Shown here: piece by piece, positions 1-7,780 of the stretch
Position numbering within the stretch: the stretch's first letter is position 1
Layout of the letters: each line of letters begins with the position of its first letter
NCBI GenBank assembly: GCA_900551435.1
Contig: URVW01000031.1
Location: 1 to 24,762, forward strand
Source: an uncultured Faecalibacterium sp.
GTDB taxonomy: Bacteria; Bacillota; Clostridia; Oscillospirales; Ruminococcaceae
Direction of reading: 5' to 3'
Length of the DNA stretch: 24,762 nucleotides
Notes under the pieces: model-generated
The model's database searches: none
The model's input: the letters and a program-made list of their open reading frames with translations, nothing else
What the model was told of the DNA's origin: nothing
Translations under genes and position numbers: made by a program

Positions 1-694
1 CGCTCAGTGCGGTGCTGATGGCGGGATAATCGTCGTACTGACGGAAGGAAATGCCGTCCTTCCAAGTGTCGGCGTTGAAGGAATCTGCATCAAAGCCCGC
101 GCCCTCGATGACGCCCGCTTCGATCATGGCCTGGACCAGTGCACGGGCGGAAGTCGAACCGGACGAAACGCCCACGACCTTGTCCTTCAGGTCCGCCAGC
201 TCCTTGATGCCGGTGGAATCCTCCACCAGAACGCTGACGTAGTCGGTGTAGTACGGGGTGGTGAAGTCCCAGCTCTTTTTCCGCTCTTCGGTGATGGTGA
301 AGGTCGCCAGCACGCAGTCGATGTCGCCGGAATCCAGCAGCTCACCGCGCGTTGCAGCGGTGACGGTGGTGAACTCGACGTCCACACCCAAGTCCTCGGC
401 GATCAGCTCGGCCAGACTATCTTCCAAGCCGGTATACTCGCCGGTCAGGGTATCCTGAAAACTGAAGCCTTTGACCGCGTTCTTGACGCCGACCTTCAGA
501 ACACCGCGGTCCACGATGGCCTGAACGTCGGCAGACAGCGCTTCCGAAGCAGCGGCTGTGCTGCCCGATGCTGCGGCAGAAGATGCCGTGGAAGCGGCAG
601 TAGAACTGGACGAGCCGCCGCATGCGGTCAGAACGCCCAGAACAGCGGCCGTGCCAGCGGCCTTGACAAAACTACGACGCGAGATCTTTTTCAT
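1..694 (-). CDS. Amino-acid ABC transporter substrate-binding lipoprotein (partial)
   Basis: Extracellular solute-binding protein that would capture a polar amino acid and deliver it to an ABC permease. The reading frame is open to the left edge, so about 231 N-terminal residues are visible and the C-terminus is missing. The N-terminus has a twin-arginine motif (SRRSFVK, residues 5-11), a hydrophobic stretch and a lipobox LTAC with Cys25 as the lipidation site. A Ser/Ala linker follows, then a family 3 binding-protein fold (VLKVGVKNAVKGF, then a GVSSGSTS-type phosphate/amino-acid loop near residue 170). The start at 694 is preceded by a GAGGAG ribosome site. It lies 122 bases downstream of the ATPase gene in the same direction, the usual operon. 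The exact amino acid cannot be told; glutamine/glutamate or a similar polar amino acid is likely from family knowledge. Confidence 0.88.
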   Translation of the reverse strand, partial: MKKISRRSFVKAAGTAAVLGVLTACGGSSSSTAASTASSAAASGSTAAASEALSADVQAIVDRGVLKVGVKNAVKGFSFQDTLTGEYTGLEDSLAELIAEDLGVDVEFTTVTAATRGELLDSGDIDCVLATFTITEERKKSWDFTTPYYTDYVSVLVEDSTGIKELADLKDKVVGVSSGSTSARALVQAMIEAGVIEGAGFDADSFNADTWKDGISFRQYDDYPAISTALS

Positions 695-728
695 AATGAT
701 CCACTCCTCTAATTTCAGATTGCAGCCC

Positions 729-749
729 GGACGGCTTTCCCTTCCGTCC
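729..749 (-). other. Intercistronic hairpin before the binding-protein gene
   Basis: Six-base arms GGACGG and CCGTCC enclose a nine-base purine-rich loop (on the minus strand). There is no T-run, so it is not an intrinsic terminator. It sits between the ATPase and binding-protein genes, where hairpins often stabilise the segment for the more abundant binding protein. That role is inference only. Confidence 0.3.
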
Positions 750-816
750 CGCATCAGCTGCTCTATCAACAGCGGCACACCGCCTCGTTTGCGATGCCGT
801 CCGCGATGACCTTGGT

Positions 817-1542
817 TTATCGAATGATCTTGCCCAAGAACTGGCGGACACGCTCGTTCTTGGGGTTGGTGAAGAAGTGCTCGGGGGTCCCCTCTTCGAT
901 GATCTGACCGTCGGCCATGAACACCACCCGGTCGGCCACCTGACGGGCGAAGCCCATCTCGTGGGTCACGACCACCATCGTGATGTTCTTTTCGTGGGCC
1001 AGATTCACCATGACATCCAGCACCTCTTGGATGGTCTCCGGGTCCAGCGCACTGGTCGGCTCGTCGAAGAGGATGATCTTGGTCTGTGCGCACAGCGCCC
1101 GCGCAATGGCGATGCGCTGCTGCTGGCCGCCCGAAAGCTGGGTGGGATAGACATTCGCCTTGTCCCGCAGACCCACGACCTCCAAATAGTGGTAAGCCAG
1201 CTCTTCGGCCTCCTGCTTGGATTTGTGATGGAGCTTCATCGGGGCCAGCGTCAGATTCTTCAGCACCGTCATGTGCGGGTAAAGATTGAACTGCTGGAAC
1301 ACCATGCTGGTCGTTTCGCGCACGAGCTTGGTCTTGTTTTTATTGGTCAGCTCCTGCCCGTCGATGTACACATGGCCGCTGGTCGGCTCTTCCAGAAAGT
1401 TCATACACCGCACCGTGGTGGATTTGCCCGAACCGGACGGCCCGATGATGACCAGCTTTTCTCCCTCGGCAACCTCAAGGTTGACGTCCTTCAAAACGTG
1501 CAGATCGCCGAAATATTTGTCTACATGTTCCAGTTTGATCAC
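817..1542 (-). CDS. glnQ: Polar amino-acid ABC transporter ATP-binding protein (GlnQ-like)
   Basis: Cytoplasmic ATPase that powers amino-acid uptake. The 241 residues match the usual family length. Walker A is GPSGSGKST (residues 34-42), the ABC signature LSGGQ is at 136-140, Walker B IILFDE at 156-161 and the switch histidine is H194 (VTHEM). The start is GTG at 1542; the upstream GGAAAGGCGG is a modest ribosome site. The gene leads the operon, followed by the binding-protein gene; the permease is presumably beyond the left edge. Upstream lie a good promoter and two leader hairpins, one terminator-like, so expression may be attenuated. The symbol is family-level: substrate specificity is not readable from the ATPase. 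Confidence 0.93.
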   Translation of the reverse strand: MIKLEHVDKYFGDLHVLKDVNLEVAEGEKLVIIGPSGSGKSTTVRCMNFLEEPTSGHVYIDGQELTNKNKTKLVRETTSMVFQQFNLYPHMTVLKNLTLAPMKLHHKSKQEAEELAYHYLEVVGLRDKANVYPTQLSGGQQQRIAIARALCAQTKIILFDEPTSALDPETIQEVLDVMVNLAHEKNITMVVVTHEMGFARQVADRVVFMADGQIIEEGTPEHFFTNPKNERVRQFLGKIIR

Positions 1543-1585
1543 AGATGATTCCGCCTTTCCCTACCTCTTTTTCGCCGAAGCGATT

Positions 1586-1612
1586 CCTTCAAAGCCTCGC
1601 TGCTTTGCAAGG
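1586..1612 (-). other. Second hairpin in the glnQ leader
   Basis: Arms CCTTCAAAGC and GCTTTGCAAGG (one bulged base) enclose a six-base loop, between the terminator-like hairpin and the glnQ start. No T-run follows, so it is not a terminator by itself. It could be an alternative or protective structure in the leader. Confidence 0.4.
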
Positions 1613-1617
1613 ATACG

Positions 1618-1654
1618 AAAAAAGGCGCTCGATGATCTCTCATCAAGCGCCTTT
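1618..1654 (-). terminator. Intrinsic terminator or attenuator in the glnQ leader
   Basis: On the minus strand a 15-base-pair stem (one U-G wobble) is closed by a GAGA, GNRA-type, tetraloop and followed by a run of six T. It lies about 10 bases after the predicted transcription start of the glnQ promoter and 76 bases before the GTG start. It may terminate mraY read-through, attenuate glnQ, or both. Confidence 0.7.
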
Positions 1655-1669
1655 GCTTTCGATGCTTAA

Positions 1670-1698
1670 AGTATAGCGTTTTTGCCTTTGACTTTCAA
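1670..1698 (-). promoter_or_regulatory. Promoter of the amino-acid transporter operon
   Basis: TTGAAA, a 17-base spacer and TATACT, reading leftwards towards glnQ. It is the best promoter match between the mraY stop and glnQ, but it lies upstream of the terminator-like hairpin. Confidence 0.65.
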
Positions 1699-1780
1699 TT
1701 CAAAAAGTGCAACAACTTTTTCCGCACATTTTTCTATGTTTTGTAAAGTTGCACAAAGTCGTACCTTTATTTTTGGCATT

Positions 1781-2725
1781 TCAACGGGTCAGCAGCAGGA
1801 GCCATGCCGATGCTACCGCCTGCAGGATCAGCCAGCGGGCCACGACCTGTTCATCGCTCCAGCCCATCCGCTTGCGCACATGGTCGTGCAGCGGGGTCAG
1901 GGTCTTTTTCAGGATGCTGATGTGCAGGAACCGCTTGAAGCTGATCTTCAGGATGCCAAGGCTGCCGTCCACGATGAACACCAGTGCCGCCAACAGGAAA
2001 GAGAACGGATGGCTGCTCTTCAGGGCCAGAATCGCGAGGAAGAAGCCCATCGCGCGGCTGCCCGCGTCGCCCATCAGCAGGGTGGAAGGCTTGGCGTTCT
2101 GCCACAGATAGGCCAGCAACGCGCCGATAAAGACGATGGCCGCCGTGGCGTACTCGCCCAGCTCGTCACCGTAAGCCAGCAGGAAGGTCCCGATGCTGAC
2201 CACCGCCAAGCTGGCCGACAGGCCGTCCACGCCGTCGGTGCAGTTGACCACATTGATGCTGGCCCAGATCAGCACGACGATGAGCACCAGATACAGCGGA
2301 TACGGGATGGAGAAGGTCCAGTTCAGGAAATTCACCGATGTTCCATTGAAATTCAGGTAGGTGACCCCCGCCACAATGGCGATGACCAGATCGATGAAGC
2401 CCTTTTTGTACTCGTTCCACGCCACTTCCGAAGCGTCGTCAAAGTAGCCGGAGAGCATAGACGCAATGAGCAGGACCGTATAGATGATATATTCCGTGCG
2501 GAACGGCAGCACCGCCAGCGTGACCAGCGCGATGCAGAGCACGAAGATCAGGCCGGAACCGCGCGCCTTGCCTTTAGAAAGCTCGCCGTTGACCGCAAAC
2601 GCGCGGCCATGGTCCTGCGGGAGCTTCTCCCGAAAGACCGAATCCATCAGCGCCGTCAACGCGAACGCCAGCAAAAATCCAAGCGCATCCACGGTGCGCT
2701 GACTTCCCGAAAGTAATTGGAGCAT
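1781..2725 (-). CDS. mraY: MraY-family phospho-sugar transferase
   Basis: Integral membrane enzyme of the MraY/WecA superfamily. MraY transfers phospho-MurNAc-pentapeptide from UDP to undecaprenyl phosphate, giving lipid I on the cytoplasmic face. The protein is 314 residues with about ten hydrophobic segments. Conserved parts are the acidic FDD (95-97), NVVNCTDGVDGLS (158-170), GDAGS (219-223) and the C-terminal TPLHDHVRKRMGWSDEQVV. The usual MraY HHH is HDH here, and the gene stands alone rather than in a division/cell-wall cluster, so a related acceptor or sugar cannot be excluded. The start at 2725 is chosen because GAAAGAGGAAATT precedes it at ideal spacing; an upstream in-frame start lacks such a site. 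It has its own promoter, divergent from the MATE gene. Confidence 0.8.
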   Translation of the reverse strand: MLQLLSGSQRTVDALGFLLAFALTALMDSVFREKLPQDHGRAFAVNGELSKGKARGSGLIFVLCIALVTLAVLPFRTEYIIYTVLLIASMLSGYFDDASEVAWNEYKKGFIDLVIAIVAGVTYLNFNGTSVNFLNWTFSIPYPLYLVLIVVLIWASINVVNCTDGVDGLSASLAVVSIGTFLLAYGDELGEYATAAIVFIGALLAYLWQNAKPSTLLMGDAGSRAMGFFLAILALKSSHPFSFLLAALVFIVDGSLGILKISFKRFLHISILKKTLTPLHDHVRKRMGWSDEQVVARWLILQAVASAWLLLLTR

Positions 2726-2787
2726 AATTTCCTCTTTCCCGGAACAGCCGAAAAGCCGCTCCTGTTGTTTCACTCATCAATAGTTGA

Positions 2788-2816
2788 AGTGTATCACGCT
2801 CCGCAGAAAAAATCAA
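2788..2816 (-). promoter_or_regulatory. Promoter of mraY
   Basis: TTGATT, a 17-base spacer and TACACT, placed about 60 bases before the chosen mraY start. It lies back to back with the MATE promoter. Confidence 0.6.
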
Positions 2817-2841
2817 TCTTCTGGGCGCAAAAGGAGTCGGT

Positions 2842-2870
2842 TTGACAATTTCCGCCATCCTATTTATAAT
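2842..2870 (+). promoter_or_regulatory. Consensus housekeeping promoter of the MATE gene
   Basis: TTGACA, a 17-base spacer and TATAAT: a perfect sigma-70/sigma-A match. The predicted start of transcription is near 2877, which rules out the in-frame ATG at 2873 as the start codon. Confidence 0.88.
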
Positions 2871-2923
2871 AGGTGCATCTCGACCCCTTTTCCCGGGGTA
2901 TTTTTATGGCAACAGGAGACAAC

Positions 2924-4342
2924 ATGAAACTTTCACTCGAACAGCTCTCAGCCCGGATGCGGCAGGGTGAGGACATCCCGCTTTCCCAGACGGCACAGGT
3001 GGTCCTTGCGCTGAGCCTTCCCTCGATCTTACAGCAGATGGTCGTCACGGCCATGGAGTACATCGACGCCGCCATGGTGGGCCACATCGGGGCCGAAGCC
3101 ACAGCGGCCATCGGCATCGTCAGTTCCAGCACATGGCTGCTGCACGGCGTCCTTGTGGGGCTGTACACCGCATTTTCCATCCAGATCGCACAGTATCTCG
3201 GGGCTGACCGGCAGGAGGATGCGCGCGGCGTTCTGCGGCAGTCCATGCTGTTCAACCTCATTCTTGGTTTGGGAGCCGCCGCGTTCGGCATCGGCATCAG
3301 CCGGTTCCTGCCCGGGTGGCTGGGGGCAGACCCCTCTCTGCAAGCCAACGCATCCGCCTATTTCGCCATCTGGTCGGCGGCGCTTCCCTTCACGATGGCG
3401 ATGGGCATGTACACGGCCCAGCTTCGCGCCACCGGCGACGCCCTGACGCCCGGACTCATCAGCGTACTGGTCTGTGTGTTGGATATCGTGTTCAACTTTT
3501 TCCTGATCAACCCATCCCGGACCCTTGTGCTGTTCGGCCGCACTGTAACGGTCTGGGGCGCGGGGCTGGGCGTTCCGGGCGCGGCCTTGGGCACAGCCCT
3601 TTCGGATGTCGTCGGCGGACTGCTGGCGCTGGCCATCCTGCTCCTGCGGGACGGTCCCCTCTGCATCCGCAGACCCGGCTCGTGGAAGATCACCCGCTCC
3701 TGCCTGATGAACCTTTGGCGGGTCGGCGCACCGCTGGCGGCAGAACGGGCCGCGCTTTCTTCGGCGCAGGTGGTTCTGGTGCGGATCGTGTCCGGGCTGG
3801 GCACGGTCGCCATCGCCGCCAACAGTCTGGGCGTCAGCGCCGAGGGCCTGTGCTACATGGCGGGCTATGGCATCCAAGATGCTTCCATTGCTCTGATCGG
3901 TCAGGCCGTCGGCGCGAACCGCCGGGACATGTCCAAGCGGTTCGCATGGCTCTGCACCCTCATGGGCATGGGCATCATGGCGCTTTCGGGCGCAGGATTG
4001 TGGCTTTTCGCCCCGGCGCTGATGGGCATTTTCACGGCTGACGCCGCCGTCATCGCGCTGGGTGCGCGGGTATTGCGCATCGAAGCCTTTGCCGAACCGA
4101 TGTTCGGGGCCAGCATCGTGGCCAGCGGCGCGATGCAGGGCGCGGGCGACAGCACCGCCTGTTTCGTGCTCAACCTCGTCAGCATGTGGGGCATCCGGCT
4201 GACGCTGGCTTCCCTGCTGGCTCCCCGCTTCGGGCTGGTGGGCGTCTGGGGCGCGATGTGCTGTGAGCTGTGCATCCGCGGTCTGCTCTTCCTCGCCCGC
4301 CTTGCCCGCGGCAAATGGCTGGAAAAGGGCGCATTAAGCTAA
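2924..4342 (+). CDS. MATE family multidrug/cation efflux protein
   Basis: Cation-coupled exporter of drugs, organic cations or metabolites, in the cytoplasmic membrane. The 472 residues form about twelve hydrophobic helices in two similar halves, with MATE features such as LSLPSILQQMV near the start, AAMVGHIG and a second-half GxQDASIALIGQAVGA segment. AGGAGA lies five bases before ATG 2924; ATG 2906 is possible but has no comparable site. The gene is monocistronic: a consensus promoter lies upstream and a long hairpin terminator directly downstream. Substrate is unknown. GC content matches its neighbours and no damage is visible. Confidence 0.9.
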   Translation: MKLSLEQLSARMRQGEDIPLSQTAQVVLALSLPSILQQMVVTAMEYIDAAMVGHIGAEATAAIGIVSSSTWLLHGVLVGLYTAFSIQIAQYLGADRQEDARGVLRQSMLFNLILGLGAAAFGIGISRFLPGWLGADPSLQANASAYFAIWSAALPFTMAMGMYTAQLRATGDALTPGLISVLVCVLDIVFNFFLINPSRTLVLFGRTVTVWGAGLGVPGAALGTALSDVVGGLLALAILLLRDGPLCIRRPGSWKITRSCLMNLWRVGAPLAAERAALSSAQVVLVRIVSGLGTVAIAANSLGVSAEGLCYMAGYGIQDASIALIGQAVGANRRDMSKRFAWLCTLMGMGIMALSGAGLWLFAPALMGIFTADAAVIALGARVLRIEAFAEPMFGASIVASGAMQGAGDSTACFVLNLVSMWGIRLTLASLLAPRFGLVGVWGAMCCELCIRGLLFLARLARGKWLEKGALS

Positions 4343-4403
4343 AAAAGCCCTCTCCGTTTCGCTTGCCCCCACAAGGGAGCGAGCAATGACGGAGAGGGCT
4401 TTT
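4343..4403. terminator. Bidirectional terminator between MATE and ribU
   Basis: Perfect 15-base arms (AAAAGCCCTCTCCGT and its complement) with an inner, nearly complete stem. T-runs follow on both strands, so it can end the MATE transcript (plus) and the ribU transcript (minus). Confidence 0.88.
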
Positions 4404-4406
4404 CAT

Positions 4407-5006
4407 TTACTTTCTGCCGTGCAGGATGGGCGACAGCGGCTTATAGATCAAAATGCAGAGCAGGGCATCCAGCAGGCCCTTGACCAGCGTGAAGGGCATG
4501 TTGAAGATGACGAGGCACTTGATGAGGCTGTCTGCCGAGGGCAGGATGGCTTGATACATCCCAAGGATGGCTTCCAGCGGCATATGATAGAACTGCACAT
4601 AGGCCGGATAGGTGATGAAATAGTTCGACGGAACGCTGAACACCGCCATTGCCGCCGCACCCACCAGTGCGCCGATGATGGCCGTTTTGCGGCTCTTGCT
4701 CTTCTTGTAGATGTAACCTGCGGATGCCGAGAACACCGCGCCCAGCATGAAGTTGCACAGTTCACCGACACAGGCCGTGGACGTGCCCTTGATGATGATG
4801 TGCAGCAGGTTCTTCATGAAGCTGATGACCACACCGTACACCGGGCCAAGCGCAAATGCGCCCAGCAGAGCGGGCAGGTCCGAGAAATCCATCTTCACGA
4901 AGGACGGAATGAGCATCGGGATGGGAAACTCGATGAACATCAGGATGAAGGCCACCGCGCTGAGCATCGCGGCTACGGTCAGGTTGCGGGTCGTATTCTT
5001 TTTCAT
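4407..5006 (-). CDS. ribU: Riboflavin ECF transporter, substrate-binding S component
   Basis: Membrane protein that binds riboflavin and works with the shared ECF energising module (EcfA, EcfA', EcfT, not in the window). The 199 residues have about six hydrophobic helices. The early VAAMLSAVAFILMFIEFPIP segment followed by KMDFSDLPALLGAFALGPVYGVV is characteristic of RibU. The start at 5006 has GGGAGG nearby; an upstream alternative lies inside that site. The upstream FMN riboswitch fixes the substrate strongly: the gene should be switched off when FMN is plentiful. Confidence 0.93.
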   Translation of the reverse strand: MKKNTTRNLTVAAMLSAVAFILMFIEFPIPMLIPSFVKMDFSDLPALLGAFALGPVYGVVISFMKNLLHIIIKGTSTACVGELCNFMLGAVFSASAGYIYKKSKSRKTAIIGALVGAAAMAVFSVPSNYFITYPAYVQFYHMPLEAILGMYQAILPSADSLIKCLVIFNMPFTLVKGLLDALLCILIYKPLSPILHGRK

Positions 5007-5092
5007 AGTTTTTCCTCCCGGGGCGATCCTTGGCCCCAAATCATAGACTGGAAAGCCCTTTTCGCGCTGGATCTGGAACGGGAGAGACGATC

Positions 5093-5137
5093 AAAAAACA
5101 CGCCCTGCTGCAATCAAACATACTGCAACAGGGCGCG
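5093..5137 (-). terminator. Riboswitch-controlled terminator upstream of ribU
   Basis: Stem arms CGCGCCCTGTTGCA and TGCAGCAGGGCGTG are followed by six T on the minus strand, directly downstream of the FMN aptamer. This is the expected expression platform for termination when FMN binds. Confidence 0.9.
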
Positions 5138-5156
5138 TAGACGATCAAATGTCTGC

Positions 5157-5269
5157 CGTTTCTTGCATCCGGACTATACCGTTGGCCCCGGAGTTTCACC
5201 GAGTCAGCACTCTTTGGGAGTGGTCGCGGGCTTTACCGCCAGTGGGGAATCGCACCCCGCCCTGAAACG
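5157..5269 (-). promoter_or_regulatory. FMN riboswitch (RFN element)
   Basis: Conserved RFN blocks are visible on the minus strand in order: CAGGGCGGGGTGCGATTCCC, GGCGGTAAAGCCCGCGACC, CTCGGTGAAACTCCGGGGCC and ACGGTATAGTCCGGATG. The closing P1 helix pairs CGTTTC with GAAACG at the ends. FMN binding is expected to favour the downstream terminator and repress ribU. Confidence 0.96.
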
Positions 5270-5284
5270 AACTTTCTGGTCCAG

Positions 5285-5313
5285 AGTATAGCGCGCCAAA
5301 CTGCGCTTGTCAA
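5285..5313 (-). promoter_or_regulatory. Promoter of the FMN riboswitch-ribU unit
   Basis: TTGACA, 17-base spacer, TATACT, ending about 16 bases before the aptamer. Confidence 0.85.
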
Positions 5314-5326
5314 GACCCAATTTCAG

Positions 5327-5356
5327 TTGCCCTTTTCCCGCATTCTATGGTATACT
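5327..5356 (+). promoter_or_regulatory. Promoter of the mscS-like gene
   Basis: TTGCCC, 18-base spacer and TATACT with an extended -10 (TGG before the hexamer). It places the transcript start after ATG 5347, supporting ATG 5392 as the real start. Confidence 0.65.
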
Positions 5357-5391
5357 GGGTCGTAAAATCTGTTTTCGAGGAGTTTTTTGTC

Positions 5392-6480
5392 ATGATCTTT
5401 TCCATCCGCGATCTTGCGTTCGAGATCGGCCCGCTCTATCTGGAGGGCTGGCTCGCCATGGCAGCTCGCTGCATCTGTGCGCTGGTCATCTTTGCCGTCG
5501 GCTTCATCGTCTCCCGCCTTCTGAGCAAGAAGGTCTTTCCCCTGTTACGGGCACGCAGCTGGCATTTTTCCGCAACGCCCATCCTGCTCCGCAGTCTGGA
5601 ACGACCCATCGAGCGGATGGCCGTTTACACCGGCCTGTACCTCGCTCTGACCAGTCTGCCGTGGGCCATTTCCGGCTTCTCGAAGCTTCTGTTCACGGTC
5701 TATCAGGCGGCAATGATCTTCTTCCTCTGCGAGGGCCTGTATCAAGCTTCGGATGTTGCCGACCTGCTGTTGTCGAAGTGCAGCGTGGAGATCCGCTCCA
5801 ACAAGACCCTGCTCTCCCTGCTGAACACGACCTACAAAGTGCTGGTCATCATCCTCTGCGTCGCCACCATCGCGCAGATCGTCGGCTTCCCCATCGGCAG
5901 CATCGTCGCCGGTGCTGGACTGGTCGGTCTGACCATCTCCCTTGCCGCGCAGGAGAGCGCCAGCAATCTGTTCAGCGGCATCGTCATCCTGCTCGATAAG
6001 CCGTTCTCGGTCGGCGACTGGATCACCGTGGGCGACGTAGAGGGCGAAGTCATCGACATCAACTTCCGCTCCACCCGCATCCGCTCCATGGATCAGACGG
6101 TCAGCATCGTCACGAACAGCAAAATTTGTTCCTCCACGGTCCAGAATGCGGCGCTGCGCACCATGCGGCCCTACAAATTCACGCTGGGCGTCACCTACAG
6201 CACCACCCGCCCGCAGATCGAAAAGCTGATGGCCGACCTCAAGACCATGCTGGACGAAAGCCCCTACACCAACAAGGAGACCAACATCGTCCGCCTGACT
6301 AGCTTCGGTGATTCCAGCATCAACATCCTCGTCTCCGCATACCTGAAAACGAACGCCTATACGGTCTTTTTGGAGGAGCAGAACAATCTCAACCTGAACA
6401 TCATGGACATCATGCAGGCGGACGGCGTGGACTTTGCCTTCCCATCCACCAGCGTTTACATCGAAAAATCCGGCTCCTGA
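5392..6480 (+). CDS. MscS-family small-conductance mechanosensitive channel
   Basis: Tension-gated channel that releases solutes on osmotic downshock. It has 362 residues: four or so hydrophobic N-terminal helices, then the pore helix and the hallmark segment AGAGLVGLTISLAAQESASN followed by LFSGIVILLDKPFSVGDWI, and a soluble beta/alpha-beta domain up to the C-terminus. A GAGGAG site lies before ATG 5392. It is longer than E. coli MscS at the N-terminus, as in many Firmicute MscS homologues with an extra membrane pair. Monocistronic, with its own promoter and a hairpin terminator after the stop. Confidence 0.92.
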   Translation: MIFSIRDLAFEIGPLYLEGWLAMAARCICALVIFAVGFIVSRLLSKKVFPLLRARSWHFSATPILLRSLERPIERMAVYTGLYLALTSLPWAISGFSKLLFTVYQAAMIFFLCEGLYQASDVADLLLSKCSVEIRSNKTLLSLLNTTYKVLVIILCVATIAQIVGFPIGSIVAGAGLVGLTISLAAQESASNLFSGIVILLDKPFSVGDWITVGDVEGEVIDINFRSTRIRSMDQTVSIVTNSKICSSTVQNAALRTMRPYKFTLGVTYSTTRPQIEKLMADLKTMLDESPYTNKETNIVRLTSFGDSSINILVSAYLKTNAYTVFLEEQNNLNLNIMDIMQADGVDFAFPSTSVYIEKSGS

Positions 6481-6488
6481 GCTTTTCT

Positions 6489-6521
6489 GGGACTGCTGCA
6501 CACCAAGCGGCAGTCCCTTTT
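6489..6521 (+). terminator. Terminator after the mscS-like gene
   Basis: Arms GGGACTGC and GCAGTCCC with a 13-base loop, followed by TTTT. No T-run on the minus strand. Confidence 0.85.
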
Positions 6522-7275
6522 ATAATGCCACATCCAGCGCCATCATCAGCGCAAAACCCAGCACCACACTGATGACCCCGGCGGGTTCATCTTCCGCGAC
6601 GGCTTCTGGGATCATCTCCTGCGCCGTGACGCAGACCATGCACCCGGCGGCGGCGCTCATGAGCCACGGCAGCGCCGCACGGACCCAGCCCGCCAAGGCC
6701 AGTGCCAGCAGCGCCCCAAGCGGCTCCACCAGCCCGGATGCCAGCCCCGCCCCAAAGGCGCGGGAACGCTTCGCGCCGCTCTGCAAAAGCGGCAAGCTGA
6801 CCGCCGCGCCCTCCGGGATGTTCTGCAGTCCGATGCCAAGCGCCAAGGCCAGCGCACCGCTCATGGCGTCCGGCTCCCCCTGCAGGGCCAGCGCCGCCGC
6901 AAGCCCCACGACCATTCCTTCCGGCAGATTGTGGAGCGTGACCGCCAGAACCATCCGGCCGCAGCGGCCCCCGCTGTTGTCGAGCAGCTTCCACGCAGTC
7001 TGTTCCAGCCGCAGAAGCCCCACCGCCCCGATGACCAGCCCCACCGTCGGCGGGAGCCACGCGGGCAGCACCCCCTGCTCTGACCGCTCGATGGCGGGCA
7101 GCAGCAAGCTCCAGACGCTGGCCGCCAGCATGATGCCCGCCGCCATGCCGCAGAGCATCCGGCGGGTGCGCTGTTCCTGCGCCCGCCGCACCAAAAGCGC
7201 GCTGGCCGCCCCAAGGGTCGTACAGCACGCGGGCAGCAGTAGCACCGCCGCCAATAAGAAAAAGATCCCGTTCAA
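6520..7275 (-). CDS. ZIP family divalent metal transporter
   Basis: Membrane carrier for zinc or a similar divalent metal, usually into the cytoplasm. The 251 residues have about eight hydrophobic segments and the two metal-site motifs of ZupT-like ZIP proteins: HNLPEG (115-120) and QNIPEG (151-156). The start appears to be TTG at 7275, with a GGGAAGGGGG ribosome site at suitable spacing; the nearby ATG at 7282 is in another frame and too close to the site. The gene is alone in its transcript as far as can be seen. The metal is inferred from the family. Confidence 0.88.
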   Translation of the reverse strand: MNGIFFLLAAVLLLPACCTTLGAASALLVRRAQEQRTRRMLCGMAAGIMLAASVWSLLLPAIERSEQGVLPAWLPPTVGLVIGAVGLLRLEQTAWKLLDNSGGRCGRMVLAVTLHNLPEGMVVGLAAALALQGEPDAMSGALALALGIGLQNIPEGAAVSLPLLQSGAKRSRAFGAGLASGLVEPLGALLALALAGWVRAALPWLMSAAAGCMVCVTAQEMIPEAVAEDEPAGVISVVLGFALMMALDVAL

Positions 7276-7337
7276 AACGCATTCCCCCTTCCCGCCGTTG
7301 TATGCGAAAAGAGGGAATTCGGTGAACGGGAGCTTTT

Positions 7338-7703
7338 TCAGAACGTAATGGCGTCTATTTCGCTGCCGTAAGGCAAACCGGTATCCGGGTTTGTTTCGAT
7401 CTTCTCCGAAGCCGAAATCTTCACCTTGCAGACAACAACCTTGTCCAGAACATACTTGACCTTTGCGACCGCAGTATCTCCGATTTTATCGTAGATACGT
7501 CCAGCGCTGCAGCAGTCTCCGACCACCGTGTGGGTGCTGTTGGCAACATAGCCCACCTTGCCCAGACCCGGAAGCTCTACACGGATCGCTTCGCGGTCGA
7601 ACTGGTTATCCGGTTCTTTGACGAGCCGGACCTTCTGCCCCACCTGAAACGGTGCAGTCCCGAAGCGATAGTTCAAACCGGTAATGGTAACGTAGTATTT
7701 CAT
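7338..7703 (-). CDS. HIRAN-domain protein
   Basis: Small protein of 121 residues made almost wholly of a HIRAN domain. The visible signature is GQKVRLVKEPDNQFDREAIRV, shown here split as GQKVRLVKEP and DNQFDREAIRV, then KVGYVANS. HIRAN domains bind 3' single-stranded DNA ends in eukaryotic HLTF; stand-alone bacterial versions are poorly understood. The start at 7703 has GGAGGA eight bases upstream. A separate promoter with an operator-like dyad lies upstream, and the gene is not in an evident operon. A role in DNA damage handling is speculation from the fold. Confidence 0.8.
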   Translation of the reverse strand: MKYYVTITGLNYRFGTAPFQVGQKVRLVKEPDNQFDREAIRVELPGLGKVGYVANSTHTVVGDCCSAGRIYDKIGDTAVAKVKYVLDKVVVCKVKISASEKIETNPDTGLPYGSEIDAITF

Positions 7704-7780
7704 TCTTGCATCCTCCACGAAAATCATCGTTTTCTTCGGTTGGAAAGAGGCCGTTTTCTCTTTCTGACCCTATTATCCAC

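Noticed and set aside
817..1548. Plus-strand frame opposite glnQ
   Set aside because: Histidine- and leucine-rich mirror of the ATPase gene with no ribosome site or known domain.
5084..5150. Insertion-element interpretation of the direct repeat around the ribU terminator
   Set aside because: The enclosed segment is an ordinary terminator hairpin of about 45 bases without transposon ends.
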